From the NCBI RefSeq assembly GCF_014217625.1, contig NZ_CP043641.1, positions 2,604,001 through 2,668,000 of the forward strand: a stretch of 64,000 nucleotides of DNA. Reading direction: 5' to 3'. The position numbers were made by a program, and so were the translations under genes. A model generated the notes under the pieces. That model was not told the origin of the DNA. It searched no databases and worked only from the letters and a program-made list of their open reading frames with translations. How positions within the stretch are numbered: the first letter of the stretch is position 1; every line of letters begins with the position of its first letter. Shown here one piece after another: positions 24,580-32,854 of this stretch. The DNA is from Leifsonia shinshuensis. GTDB lineage: Bacteria; Actinomycetota; Actinomycetes; Actinomycetales; Microbacteriaceae.

Positions 24580-25938
24580 CTACCGAACTCCTCGCGGCGC
24601 GAGAACCTCGGGCGGAGGGTTGTCATCCTTCTGCCATTCCAACGAAAGCGACTCGGTGTCGGTCTCCCAGCCGGACGCGCCCGCCTGCGGGAAACCGGCC
24701 GGAGCGTCCACACCGTCGTACAGCCACAGCTGGTAAATGTTGTCCGTGCGGCCACCGACACCGAAGAAGTAACCTCCTGCCGTACGCCGCCAAGCGGCCC
24801 ACGTCCGCCTGTCTTTTGACGTGGACGTCTGGATCCCGGGAGCCGCCGGCAGCTTGTCCCATCCCCAGCCGCACATTAACGGCTCCATGTCAGGTCGGTA
24901 ACGGTTCTTATGATCGCCGGCGTAACTCATTTGCGTGAAGCCGAGGTTTCGGAGAACCTCTTTCGTACCCTCGAACTCTCGCCTATCCAGCCAGAGCCCG
25001 TCAGCATCACGGCCGGAAACACCGGTCATCCGCTTCACCTGCTCGGCGTAGTTCTTCCGGCCACGCGCGCCCGCACGCGCCGCTTCCCGAAACTCGCTCA
25101 TCACCTGCGCAGCGGAGCGGTACGTCCACGTTTCCGCTACCGTCGCGGGCCACCGATCGGTGAGCCCGTTTGCGTACCGGAGGCTGAAGCGTAGACCGAC
25201 GATGACAGCCAATCGGACAAGAGCCGGCGGCTTTTCGCGGTTGTTCTGCAAGGCAATGCGGGTAAGCGCGACTTCGCATGCTCCGGCGTATGCGAGCGGG
25301 TACACGGCGGGGAGGAACATTATTGGCAGCCAAATGGACAGTAGGAAGGCGCGTCCTTCTTCGTCCCAATTTAACGTGCTGAACTCGGTGATGACGTAGG
25401 TGGTGTAGACGAACACGCCGAGAATGACCAGTCCGAGCGTGATCTGGGCGAAGCGTGCTACGCCGGAATGCGTGGCGTCAGGGCCGGCTTCGCCGAAGGT
25501 GACGAGCAGCAGCAGGACTGCGACAGCGGACTGGAAGATGAGTTCCCCCCAGAGCGGGAACGATGCCAGGTTGATGTACGCGAGCAGGAGCGCGCCGATC
25601 CCGATCACTTGCTTGATGAGGCGAACGATCAGCGACCCGCCGCTGCGATCATCAAACACACTCATAACCAAGGGGATGCCGGTGAACAGGACGATGATGA
25701 TCGTGTCTTTCAACAGGTCGAACGCCCAGAGATGCCATACGTGCGCGAACCAGATGACAGTGCTGCTATAGAGGAAGAACCCGAGGAAGACCGGCCACAC
25801 TTTCGGGTGGAAGAGCAACTTCATCGCGGTCGCACCGAGTTTGCCGAGCCCGGCACGATCGTTGTTGACGAGGACCGCGACTATGAGGAACACAGCAGCG
25901 AGGATGACCGTCGCCAACTCACGCGAAGTCAGTTCCAT
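24580..25938 (-). CDS. Membrane protein with large cytosolic C-terminal domain
   Basis: 452 aa. Residues about 1-220 contain about seven membrane helices; the rest is a soluble domain rich in Trp and Arg (RKNYAEQVKRMTG, GWGWDKLPAAPG, RTWAAWRRTAGGYFFGVGG). ATG 25938 follows a GGACGG; GTG 25944 is an in-frame alternative. No family recognised. The layout, membrane module plus cytosolic domain in a defence-rich element, is that of some abortive-infection effectors, but this is only suggestive. Confidence 0.6.
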   Translation of the reverse strand: MELTSRELATVILAAVFLIVAVLVNNDRAGLGKLGATAMKLLFHPKVWPVFLGFFLYSSTVIWFAHVWHLWAFDLLKDTIIIVLFTGIPLVMSVFDDRSGGSLIVRLIKQVIGIGALLLAYINLASFPLWGELIFQSAVAVLLLLVTFGEAGPDATHSGVARFAQITLGLVILGVFVYTTYVITEFSTLNWDEEGRAFLLSIWLPIMFLPAVYPLAYAGACEVALTRIALQNNREKPPALVRLAVIVGLRFSLRYANGLTDRWPATVAETWTYRSAAQVMSEFREAARAGARGRKNYAEQVKRMTGVSGRDADGLWLDRREFEGTKEVLRNLGFTQMSYAGDHKNRYRPDMEPLMCGWGWDKLPAAPGIQTSTSKDRRTWAAWRRTAGGYFFGVGGRTDNIYQLWLYDGVDAPAGFPQAGASGWETDTESLSLEWQKDDNPPPEVLAPRGVR

Positions 25939-25944
25939 GTCCAC

Positions 25945-26533
25945 CGTCCCGTCTCAATCTATTCTCGTCAGCTCCGCTGACAACAGGACCGATGCCATCC
26001 AGGATGTCGCGGTCATAGGCTCCGCCGGGTCGAGGTGTCCACTCCCTCCCAGACTGGCTCAACCCGACGATCGCGGTTTCGGCCGATAACAACACACACT
26101 CGGTGGTCGACGACTTCTCGAACGGGCCTGTCCAACGACTCAGCCGGTGCCCGCAGCAAGTTCGAAAGGTGTGGGGAGGGCCAGAATCCTGGATGGTTCC
26201 GCCTGTCCTGATCCTGCAGTGACTGCTCGACCCGCCGCAACTGAGCTTCAGGTAGTCGAAGGTCGTAACCGTGTCGGGATCCTTCAGGGTCGTGCGCGAG
26301 ACGGCTACCCGGTTGCCACACGCCATTCCGCGTGAGTCGGTCGAGCTGCGGAATAGCCCGATTTCATGGGTCGCTTGTCGGGTGTGCCTCACAGCCGGAG
26401 GATCCGGCGACTAGGCCAGGTGAGGCAGACGCACCGGCCACTAGTCGCAGGCAACCCCAGGACCTAACAGCTGGCATCGGAGGTCGCGCATAGGAGTGAT
26501 CGAAACCGTTCACTCCCACCGAAAGACCGAACA
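25945..26533. other. Non-coding stretch
   Basis: No open frame here has a ribosome site or family resemblance. It probably contains the divergent promoters for the membrane protein gene and the acidic repeat protein gene. No strong inverted repeat noticed. Confidence 0.4.
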
Positions 26534-27103
26534 ATGACCAGCATCACCTCCGAACGCGAAGCGTACGACCTCCTCCTCACCGCGCGCATCTCCAAGGAAG
26601 CCGAAACCCTCCCCCAGTACGCTGAAGACGAGCTCGTCAGCTTCATGCCCGACTGGTACGAGCCCACCACTGACGATGAGATTCAGTATGCCTACGAGTC
26701 GGACCGACCCGAGCTCAGCCAGGCTTTCGTCGACTGGTGGAACCACCAGGGGTACACACCGTTCGAAGCCGACATCTACGAGATTCTGACGCTCGTCGAG
26801 GACGGATACCTTGACGACTTCAAGTCCGACGCAGCGGACGATGCACCCTCGGCCGAGCATGGACTGTGGGAATTCATGCTTGAGAACCGCATCCTCATGC
26901 ACGCCGGGGCGCTCGAGCCCTGGAAGGTCGAAAGACTCGACGCCATGAACGAAGGGGACAACGACCCGTGGTACATCGAACCGACAGATGCCGAGCTCGA
27001 GTATGCGCTCGAGTCCCCGAATGCGTCCCTCCACGAGGCGGCAGTCATCTGGTCGAACCGCTGCAGCACCGACCCGGCCGAAGTCTCCGGGATGCGTCCT
27101 TAA
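26534..27103 (+). CDS. Strongly acidic protein with internal repeat (DNA-mimic-like)
   Basis: 189 aa with about 44 Asp/Glu against about 10 Lys/Arg, spread along the chain. An internal repeat is visible: residues 41-70 (WYEPTTDDEIQYAYES, then LSQAFVDWWN) match 146-175 (WYIEPTDAELEYALES, then LHEAAVIWSN) with one gap. Such charge density and size resemble DNA-mimic anti-restriction proteins (ArdA, Ocr), but no ArdA motif is seen. ATG 26534 has GAAAGA upstream. A strong terminator follows. Confidence 0.7.
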   Translation: MTSITSEREAYDLLLTARISKEAETLPQYAEDELVSFMPDWYEPTTDDEIQYAYESDRPELSQAFVDWWNHQGYTPFEADIYEILTLVEDGYLDDFKSDAADDAPSAEHGLWEFMLENRILMHAGALEPWKVERLDAMNEGDNDPWYIEPTDAELEYALESPNASLHEAAVIWSNRCSTDPAEVSGMRP

Positions 27104-27136
27104 CGACGAATCTGGCAAAACCTGCCGACATTTCCT

Positions 27137-27183
27137 AGCCCGCTCGGCTCACATCCAAACGTGACCGGGCGGGCTTTCGTTTT
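27137..27183 (+). terminator. Intrinsic terminator after acidic protein gene
   Basis: AGCCCGCTCGG...CCGGGCGGGCT stem followed by TTCGTTTTG. It ends the acidic-protein transcript. Confidence 0.85.
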
Positions 27184-27586
27184 GCCGGCAAGCGATCACG
27201 TCCGCCAGTCAAAGCAGGCCGACGGATCGATGACCAGGTTCTATTCGGTTCCCAAGTTGCGATTGTGCGGTAAGTAGGCTCCTCAGCAATCTCTGGGCGG
27301 CGCTGCCCCGCGAGGTCTCTTTGCCTGTGGCGGGCGCGAGCGCCGGTGTTCCCGATGCTGTGGCGTTGCGTGTTCTCTTCGTTGCGTATTGGTGACGATG
27401 TCGCTGCCGGCCTGATTTTTTTCAGCCGAGACTCCTGCAGGGCTTCCATGCACAGGATGCGCGGTGGCGACCTTCGTCAACTTGCTACATGCGGCGGAAC
27501 TTCACCGCCAACACGCTTGTGTGCGGCAAACATCCAAAAAGAGTCGGATCCGGGTTGTCAGAGGCTTCTGTCGGGCTGTCGTAGTT

Positions 27587-27607
27587 TGTCAGAGCACCGC
27601 TCTGACA
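27587..27607. promoter_or_regulatory. Inverted repeat TGTCAGAG-N5-CTCTGACA
   Basis: Perfect 8-bp arms. The same arms recur at 27831-27862 with a 16-bp spacer, and a half-site lies at 27556. Likely protein-binding sites; the XRE gene at 27949-28233, transcribed towards this region, is a candidate binder. Confidence 0.6.
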
Positions 27608-27830
27608 CTGCGATCCCAGTGTTTTCTAGGGGAAAGTGCCCCGTCCGGGAGTTTGTCCGATGGTTTCGGCGAAAATAGGCCCCCTATAGAGATACCGGGG
27701 TATATATATACTCCGCGAATCCGGCGGAGATACATACTCTCCTCTCTCTCCTTATGAGACCTAAAAAGAAGAGAGAGATAAGACAAAGGGGATAATGGCC
27801 CCTTTTGCCCAGTGTTTGAGCGGATCTAGT

Positions 27831-27862
27831 TGTCAGAGATTGTCCCAGTACACGCTCTGACA
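27831..27862. promoter_or_regulatory. Inverted repeat TGTCAGAG-N16-CTCTGACA
   Basis: Second copy of the 8-bp arms found at 27587-27607, about 240 bp away, with wider spacing. Confidence 0.6.
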
Positions 27863-27948
27863 CCAGGACATTTTGGGGAAGATCCCCGATTGAAATCGCG
27901 ATTTGGGGAAGATCCGGGGTCGAAACCGACCCTACCGGCCCGAATACC

Positions 27949-28233
27949 CTAATGCCGATCGATCAGCCCAGGCCACAGCTGAGTGTGAAAGTGCCGCTCT
28001 AGCCGGGCGATCACGATCAGATCAGGCCACGTCTCGCCGAGCAGCACTCTTCGGAGAGTGTTGTGATCGAGTCCCGCTTGGTCGGCCACCGACCGAATTG
28101 ACGCATCCCCAATCGCCTCCTGAACGTTCAGGGCGAACTGTCGAGCGACCTCGTTCACGAACTCGGGGCGCTCCGTCACGAGCCACTCCGCGCCGGCGCC
28201 GTCGTTCGGCTTGGGGCGGGGCGTGCGGGCCAT
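27949..28233 (-). CDS. XRE-type helix-turn-helix protein
   Basis: 94 aa. ASIRSVADQAGLDHNTLRRVLLGETWPDLIVIARLERHF is a helix-turn-helix of the Cro/XRE type with the recognition helix near residue 58. ATG 28233 sits divergently from a large plus-strand operon, about 200 bp away, so it may repress that operon. Confidence 0.75.
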   Translation of the reverse strand: MARTPRPKPNDGAGAEWLVTERPEFVNEVARQFALNVQEAIGDASIRSVADQAGLDHNTLRRVLLGETWPDLIVIARLERHFHTQLWPGLIDRH

Positions 28234-28440
28234 GGCTCAAGGCTAGTGGTCGCGGCGGGAGCGTGATGGTGACGCCCCGAGGTCCGCTCATGCCGCTCGT
28301 TGTTCATCGCCCTCCCGTTCTGAACGGTCGTGTATTAGTATAACCAAAAATGGAAACGCGTGAATGAGATCGCGGAGGCTTCTGATGGATGGGTTCATCA
28401 ATCTCGGGCTCAGACTGCTCTTTGCCGAAACGACCACCTG

Positions 28441-28794
28441 ATGACTAGCCGCCTGACCCGCCACGAGCTCACCGATGATGACACCGGCGTTTGGATTGTT
28501 CACACGCGCAGCGGATCTGCGTACAGATTCGACCTTGACGCCCGAACAATTGAGCGAGTTGCCGGCGAACCGAGGCGACCTGCCGCTCCAGCGGATTCGC
28601 TGCAATCGCTGCGGGCCATCATTGAGTTGAGAGTCGGACTTCCCGGCCGTTGGTGGATGCGCAACCGTAGCGGCGGGTACGTCGATCCAGACCAAGTCTG
28701 GCAATGGTCCTCCGTTGTCGCCGCCATTGAACAGGCAACCGACGATCCACCGCAGGAATCCAAATTGAGCACCGACGGCGGATCACGACAGTGA
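28441..28794 (+). CDS. Hypothetical protein, paralogue of the 29113 gene
   Basis: 117 aa from ATG 28441; a GTG at 28360 is an in-frame alternative. The block VWIVHTRSGSAYRFDLDARTIERV matches YEVLTESGSRYVLDLDFELLTRI in the protein at 29113, and later VGLPGRWW matches VGAPAVID in position. First gene of an eight-gene string with overlapping ends. Function unknown. Confidence 0.6.
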   Translation: MTSRLTRHELTDDDTGVWIVHTRSGSAYRFDLDARTIERVAGEPRRPAAPADSLQSLRAIIELRVGLPGRWWMRNRSGGYVDPDQVWQWSSVVAAIEQATDDPPQESKLSTDGGSRQ

Positions 28795-29120
28795 GCGAAC
28801 GCCACCCCGAGATTTCCATCTACGGCGCCTCTGGGCCCGTCGACGGCGTTCTGGTGACCCACGAAGTTGGCGAATGCCTGCTCGCGCATTGCGCAATCCA
28901 TAGCCCCTCGCAGCATCCATTAGCGTCGGCGCCGCTCCGCTGGCGATCCGACCTGCTCATCCTTGAACGGGTCTGCCCCCACGGAATCGGCCACCCCGAC
29001 GCGGACGGACTTGATCATGTCTTTGTCGTCGACGGGGAGATGGCCGCGGCGGTTTTGGCCGTCCACACCTGCGACGGCTGCTGCGGCTCCGCCCCTCCAG
29101 GAGGCGTCTTCGTTGACTGA
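28791..29120 (+). CDS. Hypothetical protein with Cys/His clusters
   Basis: 109 aa from GTG 28791 (GTGA overlap with the upstream stop). Metal-binding-like residues: ECLLAHCAIH, VCPHGIGHPD and HTCDGCCG. It lies between two paralogous genes. No family recognised. Confidence 0.55.
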   Translation: MSERHPEISIYGASGPVDGVLVTHEVGECLLAHCAIHSPSQHPLASAPLRWRSDLLILERVCPHGIGHPDADGLDHVFVVDGEMAAAVLAVHTCDGCCGSAPPGGVFVD

Positions 29121-29493
29121 TGACGAGGAGATCGAGCCCGTTCCCATCTTTGCGTTAACCTTCGAGCCTTCAGCGGATCCAACGTTTCCCACGACGGGCC
29201 GCTATGAAGTCCTGACCGAGTCGGGCTCACGCTATGTCCTCGACCTCGACTTCGAGTTGCTGACCCGAATCCGCGGGACGGAGCAGCCGGATGATCCGGA
29301 GGTCGCGTTTCCGGCCCGGCTCCGCGACGAAGGGCGAACCGTGCGGCTTCTGCGGGTAGTGCGGCTGGAGGTGGGAGCGCCCGCAGTCATCGACATCGAG
29401 TCACTGGGCGGTCCGGCGGTTGCGTTCACCAGGCGGATGACGACTCAGGTGGTTTCGATTCGAGCGCTGAAGACCACCAACGGATCAACCTAG
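29113..29493 (+). CDS. Hypothetical protein, paralogue of the 28441 gene
   Basis: 126 aa from TTG 29113, with AGGAGG 8 nt upstream; the longer frame upstream is out of phase with the real upstream gene. Shares the SGSxYxxDLD motif with the 28441 protein. It overlaps the upstream stop by 8 nt. Confidence 0.6.
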   Translation: MTDDEEIEPVPIFALTFEPSADPTFPTTGRYEVLTESGSRYVLDLDFELLTRIRGTEQPDDPEVAFPARLRDEGRTVRLLRVVRLEVGAPAVIDIESLGGPAVAFTRRMTTQVVSIRALKTTNGST

Positions 29494-29526
29494 ATCCCGC
29501 AGTCGCGGAAACGGGGGAGGGTAAGG

Positions 29527-29814
29527 ATGTACTTCAGGTCACAAGCAGAGGCTTCGGCACTCGAACCGATCGCTGTGCGGTGGATCTCGGAGCTTGAGCG
29601 CCAGCTTCCCCTCGGCTATTTCGATTTCCACCTCGACACTGTCTTCGTGGGCCGCACGGTAACCGAGGAGATCGGATGCGTAGCCGTGACCGTGCCCGGC
29701 GTACGGCTTTGGGTTCTTCCGCTCGAATTCGCATTGACCGATTCGCAAACGCCGTACGTCGACGAGCTTCTCTCCTTGCGCGATCGCCTCATGGAGCAAC
29801 GGGCCGAAACATGA
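29527..29814 (+). CDS. Hypothetical protein (95 aa)
   Basis: ATG 29527 is preceded by GGGGGAGGGTAAGG, a strong ribosome site. Helical N-terminus (VRWISELERQLPLG), a beta-rich middle (FVGRTVTEEIGCVAVTVPG) and a helical end. No family recognised. Confidence 0.65.
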   Translation: MYFRSQAEASALEPIAVRWISELERQLPLGYFDFHLDTVFVGRTVTEEIGCVAVTVPGVRLWVLPLEFALTDSQTPYVDELLSLRDRLMEQRAET

Positions 29815-29888
29815 CAAGGCACCCCGCGTGGCTCTCGTGAACCGCCAGTCGAACTCTTCGATCCATTCCCTAATGGCGCTATGTTTAT

Positions 29889-29894
29889 TATAAT
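29889..29894 (+). promoter_or_regulatory. Consensus -10 box TATAAT
   Basis: A perfect TATAAT lies in an AT-rich patch 43 bp upstream of the 29938 start, in an otherwise GC-rich gap after the 29527 gene. No good -35 is seen. It may be an internal promoter for the second half of the string. Confidence 0.45.
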
Positions 29895-29937
29895 ACCCAT
29901 TAAACCCACTCGTCAACGGAAGCACCTGAGGTTCAAA

Positions 29938-30681
29938 ATGCGCGAACTGTTCCAGTGGCCCACCCTGAAGCCACTCGAAGAGTGCATGGTCGCAGAGATG
30001 ACGCTGGCGAACCTGGGGGTGCGGACGTCGTTTTGGACGGGGTGGTCGCAGATTGGCATGGCGGTGGCCGCGGTGGTCTTCGCGGCGCGCCCTGGCGCGG
30101 TGGTATCCCTGAAATCCAAGTACGGGTCGCTCAAAGTGGCCTACTCCCACGGTTCGCCCTTCCGGCCGTACTTGGCGTTCGGCGATGAGCTCCAGATCCT
30201 CGCCGACGGATTGGCGTCGGTCACCTGCGAGGTCTGCGGACGCCCGGGCGAATACCGGGGTGAATACATGGGCGTCTACTGCGAGACCGACAACCTGCTA
30301 CGGACCGGTGCCGAGCCGGTGCGACCGCAGATGCCGTACCTTCTCGAGATTCAACCTGCCGCCGACGAGCTTCGCCTCCGACAACTGACAGTGCCGAAGG
30401 GCTGGTCGCAGCTCGCGTACGAGATCGTCCGGGCCCGGGAGAAGAGCAGCCTGGCGTCTGTACTGCGCTTCGTCGATGCCGGCGACCGTCTCAAGTTGAC
30501 CGGCGAGCACGACGACGAGCACTGGGCCCGGCTGCAGGTAGAAGTCGAGGAGAGCTCCGCCGCGACCTGCCGACGTTGCGGACGGGAACTCGACGAAGCC
30601 ACGCCTGGGCAGGGCACATGCGCAGGGTGTCGCTGGCTGGACACGCGCGGTTTTGAGATCGTGGCGGCGTTCGTGCCGTGA
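29938..30681 (+). CDS. Hypothetical protein with two zinc ribbons
   Basis: 247 aa from ATG 29938 (GAGG 7 nt upstream). Two halves each end in Cys clusters: CEVCGRPGEYRGEYMGVYC near residue 95-115 and CRRCGRELDE...GTCAGC near 213-232, suggesting an internal duplication with two zinc ribbons. Nucleic-acid binding is plausible. Its stop overlaps the next start. Confidence 0.65.
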   Translation: MRELFQWPTLKPLEECMVAEMTLANLGVRTSFWTGWSQIGMAVAAVVFAARPGAVVSLKSKYGSLKVAYSHGSPFRPYLAFGDELQILADGLASVTCEVCGRPGEYRGEYMGVYCETDNLLRTGAEPVRPQMPYLLEIQPAADELRLRQLTVPKGWSQLAYEIVRAREKSSLASVLRFVDAGDRLKLTGEHDDEHWARLQVEVEESSAATCRRCGRELDEATPGQGTCAGCRWLDTRGFEIVAAFVP

Positions 30682-30911
30682 ACTTTTCGGTGCCTCCCGA
30701 CGAGATCTTTCTCGCGGTCGGAGCGGTCGCCAACCGGCTCCGTCCACTTCAACGACGGATGGAACACCGCGTCCGCGCGCACGCACCGTGGGAGCACACC
30801 TGGGTGGTCGCTTTGGAGACTTCCGGGCTGCTGATCGCGCACGATTTGCCTCGGATCAGCGTCCACGACCTGCTGCTGGACACCTGGGATAGGAACGCCG
30901 CGTGGCGATGA
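30678..30911 (+). CDS. Hypothetical protein (77 aa)
   Basis: GTG 30678 overlaps the upstream stop (GTGA). Sequence (PPDEIFLAVGAVANRLRPLQ, HTWVVALETSGLLIAHDLPR) has no recognised family. Its end overlaps the next gene by 10 nt, supporting translation. Confidence 0.55.
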   Translation: MNFSVPPDEIFLAVGAVANRLRPLQRRMEHRVRAHAPWEHTWVVALETSGLLIAHDLPRISVHDLLLDTWDRNAAWR

Positions 30912-31285
30912 TCTTGGATCGAAGGCTTGGGCCCCTGTTGTCAGCGCCGGAGACGGCCGCGCGATTCGGATGCTCGATGGATGCCATCGACGTGTACGCA
31001 ACGACAGGGCACTTGCTTCGGATAGGTGACATGTTTCCGGAGTTCACGTTCGGTCCACCAAACGAAAACTGTCAGGCTTCGTTGATCCCAGGGTTGAGTG
31101 CGATCCTGGCCGCGCTTGCTGCCTCGTGCGACGAGCCGCAGCTGTGGGCGCTGTGGCTGTCAGGCCAGTTGCTGAAGCATGGTGGCTGGTGCGCGGTCGA
31201 CGCGCTCCTGACCGGCGAGACCGTCCTCGTGCTTGAGCGCGCGCGGAACGAGGACTGGTCATGGACTGTCGATGACCTCCCCTGA
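30902..31285 (+). CDS. Hypothetical protein with HTH-like N-terminus
   Basis: 127 aa from GTG 30902. SAPETAARFGCSMDAIDVYATTG resembles a MerR/excisionase-type helix-turn-helix. The C-terminal part (LWALWLSGQLLKHGGWCAVDAL, then LTGE) resembles the MbcA/ParS/Xre antitoxin C-terminal domain. It immediately precedes and overlaps a recombinase-like gene, so it may be a directionality factor or regulator; inference only. Confidence 0.6.
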   Translation: MAMILDRRLGPLLSAPETAARFGCSMDAIDVYATTGHLLRIGDMFPEFTFGPPNENCQASLIPGLSAILAALAASCDEPQLWALWLSGQLLKHGGWCAVDALLTGETVLVLERARNEDWSWTVDDLP

Positions 31286-32126
31286 GTTCCGCCCGAAGCT
31301 GCCGCCGGAAGTGTGGCAGCGGGTTCATCAGTTCGTCCTCTCGGCGGTCTTCGACGCTCGAGGCCTGAGCGGATACAGCGATCGCGAGTATCTGATCGTG
31401 GTGACGAAACTGGCAGTATGGATGACGACCCGGGCAGGTCTGCCCTTGGACCGTGAAATCGCTTTCGACCCGCACACGATCGACCGGTTCGTAATGGACG
31501 GGCTCCCCCAGTACACAAAGGCCGGCAAGGGAACGATGCGTTCGCGGTTGCGGCGCCTGTCGGAGGCACTGCTCCCCGACCTTGAAGATCCCGCCCGGGA
31601 GCGTCCGCTAGGGAAATCGCACCCGGGGTCCCCGTACACGGATGCGGAGATCACGACTTTCACGTCTTGGGCTCATGCGCTGCCCCGCAGAATTGGGTTG
31701 AACGCGACCCGGCTGCTCGCGCTCGGGTTCGGAGCTGGCCTTATCGGCACCGAGTTCGGCCACATCCAGGTTTCCGACTTGCTTGTCGAAGACGACGCGG
31801 TGACGGTGCGGGTGAGTGGGGACAGGGAACGGGAGATACCCGTGTTCCCGCAGTGGACGCGACCCCTTCGAGACTGCGCGAGAACGGATCCGCCTGACGC
31901 GTGGGTCTTCCGTGACGGGCGGGAGACCATCCACCGGAACGTCGTCACCAACTTCGTCGAGAAGCACCCGCCACAGGTGCCGTTGCAGGCTCGGCGGATG
32001 CGGGCTACCTGGATCGTCGCCCAGTTGAATGCTGGCACCCGACTGGTTCCACTTCTTCGCATGGCCGGGTTGGGGAGCGCTGAACCGCTCGACAAATACC
32101 TTCCTTTCGTCCACGAAGGTCTGTAA
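31272..32126 (+). CDS. Degenerate tyrosine-recombinase-like protein (copy 1)
   Basis: 284 aa from ATG 31272. N-terminal SAM-like domain (TKLAVWMTTRAGLPLD) and a catalytic-fold domain: LALGFGAGLIGTEFGHIQVSDL corresponds to the TGLRxSE box with Ile158 where the first Arg should be; RRMRATWIV keeps the Arg of HxxR (Arg244) but not the His; AGLGSAEPLDKY keeps the Tyr (276) but not the His/Trp. It is homologous to the 38216 protein. Probably binds DNA but is unlikely to recombine alone. Confidence 0.7.
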   Translation: MTSPEFRPKLPPEVWQRVHQFVLSAVFDARGLSGYSDREYLIVVTKLAVWMTTRAGLPLDREIAFDPHTIDRFVMDGLPQYTKAGKGTMRSRLRRLSEALLPDLEDPARERPLGKSHPGSPYTDAEITTFTSWAHALPRRIGLNATRLLALGFGAGLIGTEFGHIQVSDLLVEDDAVTVRVSGDREREIPVFPQWTRPLRDCARTDPPDAWVFRDGRETIHRNVVTNFVEKHPPQVPLQARRMRATWIVAQLNAGTRLVPLLRMAGLGSAEPLDKYLPFVHEGL

Positions 32127-32632
32127 ATATCGGAATATAGCTCCCGATAACGGAAATGAATTACACCTTTGTGTTTCAAACGCTGAATTGTCGCGACCAG
32201 CTCTCTGCGGACTAACTCCTGGTCAGAGCCCATTTAAGTGGGTCCTCGGCATTAGAAGCCGGGAATGGGGGAGTGTCAGCCTTGGCGTTAATCCGGAGCC
32301 GCATGGGACAATAGGGACGTCGGCTGATTGAACTGTGGATCAGCCGCCTGAGGCCTTAAACGAAATCAGGACCGCCTGGCAGGGCGATCCTGTTTCGTCG
32401 CAGGTTTTCAGAAGAAGAAAGACCAGCGGTATGTCAACTTCGGAAGATGACTTACTAACAGTCTACGTGATTCCCGTCGTTTCCGACATCGTTACGACTG
32501 TCCGTACGGACAACGATAACCACGTCGATACCGACATCGGTTACAAAATTCGTGCCGAAATCAGTTCGGGAACTCACGCGCGTGCCCGTCACGCTTCTTC
32601 TCCATCCGCCGCAGTGGAGAGGAGTCCGCATC
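32127..32632. other. Intergenic stretch with terminator and no clear gene
   Basis: AT-richer than the surroundings just after 32126. Holds the hairpin at 32361-32397 and then a segment rich in ACG/CGA triplets (32450-32560) without a credible reading frame. Confidence 0.4.
32361..32397 (+). terminator. Hairpin terminator of the 28.4-32.1 kb operon
   Basis: CGAAATCAGGACCGCC pairs with GGGCGATCCTGTTTCG across 5 nt. Confidence 0.65.
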
Positions 32633-32752
32633 ATGCGGAAAACCAAAAAGGTTCTCATTCCGAGAGCAGAACACGCGTGGACAGCAGTCCGTGCGATCAC
32701 CCTGATCGGCAACATCGTGCTGATCACACTCGAACGGTTACACGTTCTGTAG
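32633..32752 (+). CDS. Possible 39-aa basic/hydrophobic peptide
   Basis: ATG 32633 has GAGAGGAG 8 nt upstream. MRKTKKVLIPRAEHAW then a hydrophobic stretch (ITLIGNIVLITL). Could be a small membrane peptide. Little else supports it. Confidence 0.35.
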   Translation: MRKTKKVLIPRAEHAWTAVRAITLIGNIVLITLERLHVL

Positions 32753-32800
32753 GCCGACGAAACGCACGGCGCCACAGGGTCGGCGTCGCGTAAGCGAGGG

Positions 32801-32836
32801 CGTTCCCGCCACGACAATTGGATCGTGGCGGGGACG
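32801..32836. terminator. Bidirectional hairpin
   Basis: CGTTCCCGCCACGA pairs with TCGTGGCGGGGACG across 8 nt; it serves the minus-strand gene ending at 32855. Confidence 0.7.
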
Positions 32837-32854
32837 CCCGGGCCGGCTCTGAGG

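Larger units (their letters stand above)
27184..27948. other. Repeat-rich, partly AT-rich non-coding region
   Basis: No credible gene in about 765 bp. It contains TGTCAGAG at 27556; TGTCAGAG-N5-CTCTGACA at 27587-27607; TGTCAGAG-N16-CTCTGACA at 27831-27862; a direct repeat TTTGGGGAAGATCC at 27872 and 27902; an AT-rich tract (GTATATATATACT, 27700-27712); and a polypyrimidine run CTCTCCTCTCTCTCC (27738-27752) partly complementary to AGAAGAGAGAGATA (27767-27780). This is the kind of layout seen in replication or transfer origins or a regulatory hub. Confidence 0.6.

Noticed and set aside
26510..27118. 202-codon minus-strand frame opposite the acidic protein
   Set aside because: Antisense of an acidic gene gives a Val/Phe/Leu-rich shadow; the plus frame has the internal repeat and the terminator.
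27135..27757. Short frames in the repeat-rich intergenic region
   Set aside because: Overlapping frames on both strands, with no initiation signals, crossing the inverted repeats.
27700..27780. CRISPR-like repeats
   Set aside because: The repeats are few, short and irregularly spaced; no CRISPR array or cas gene is seen anywhere in the window.
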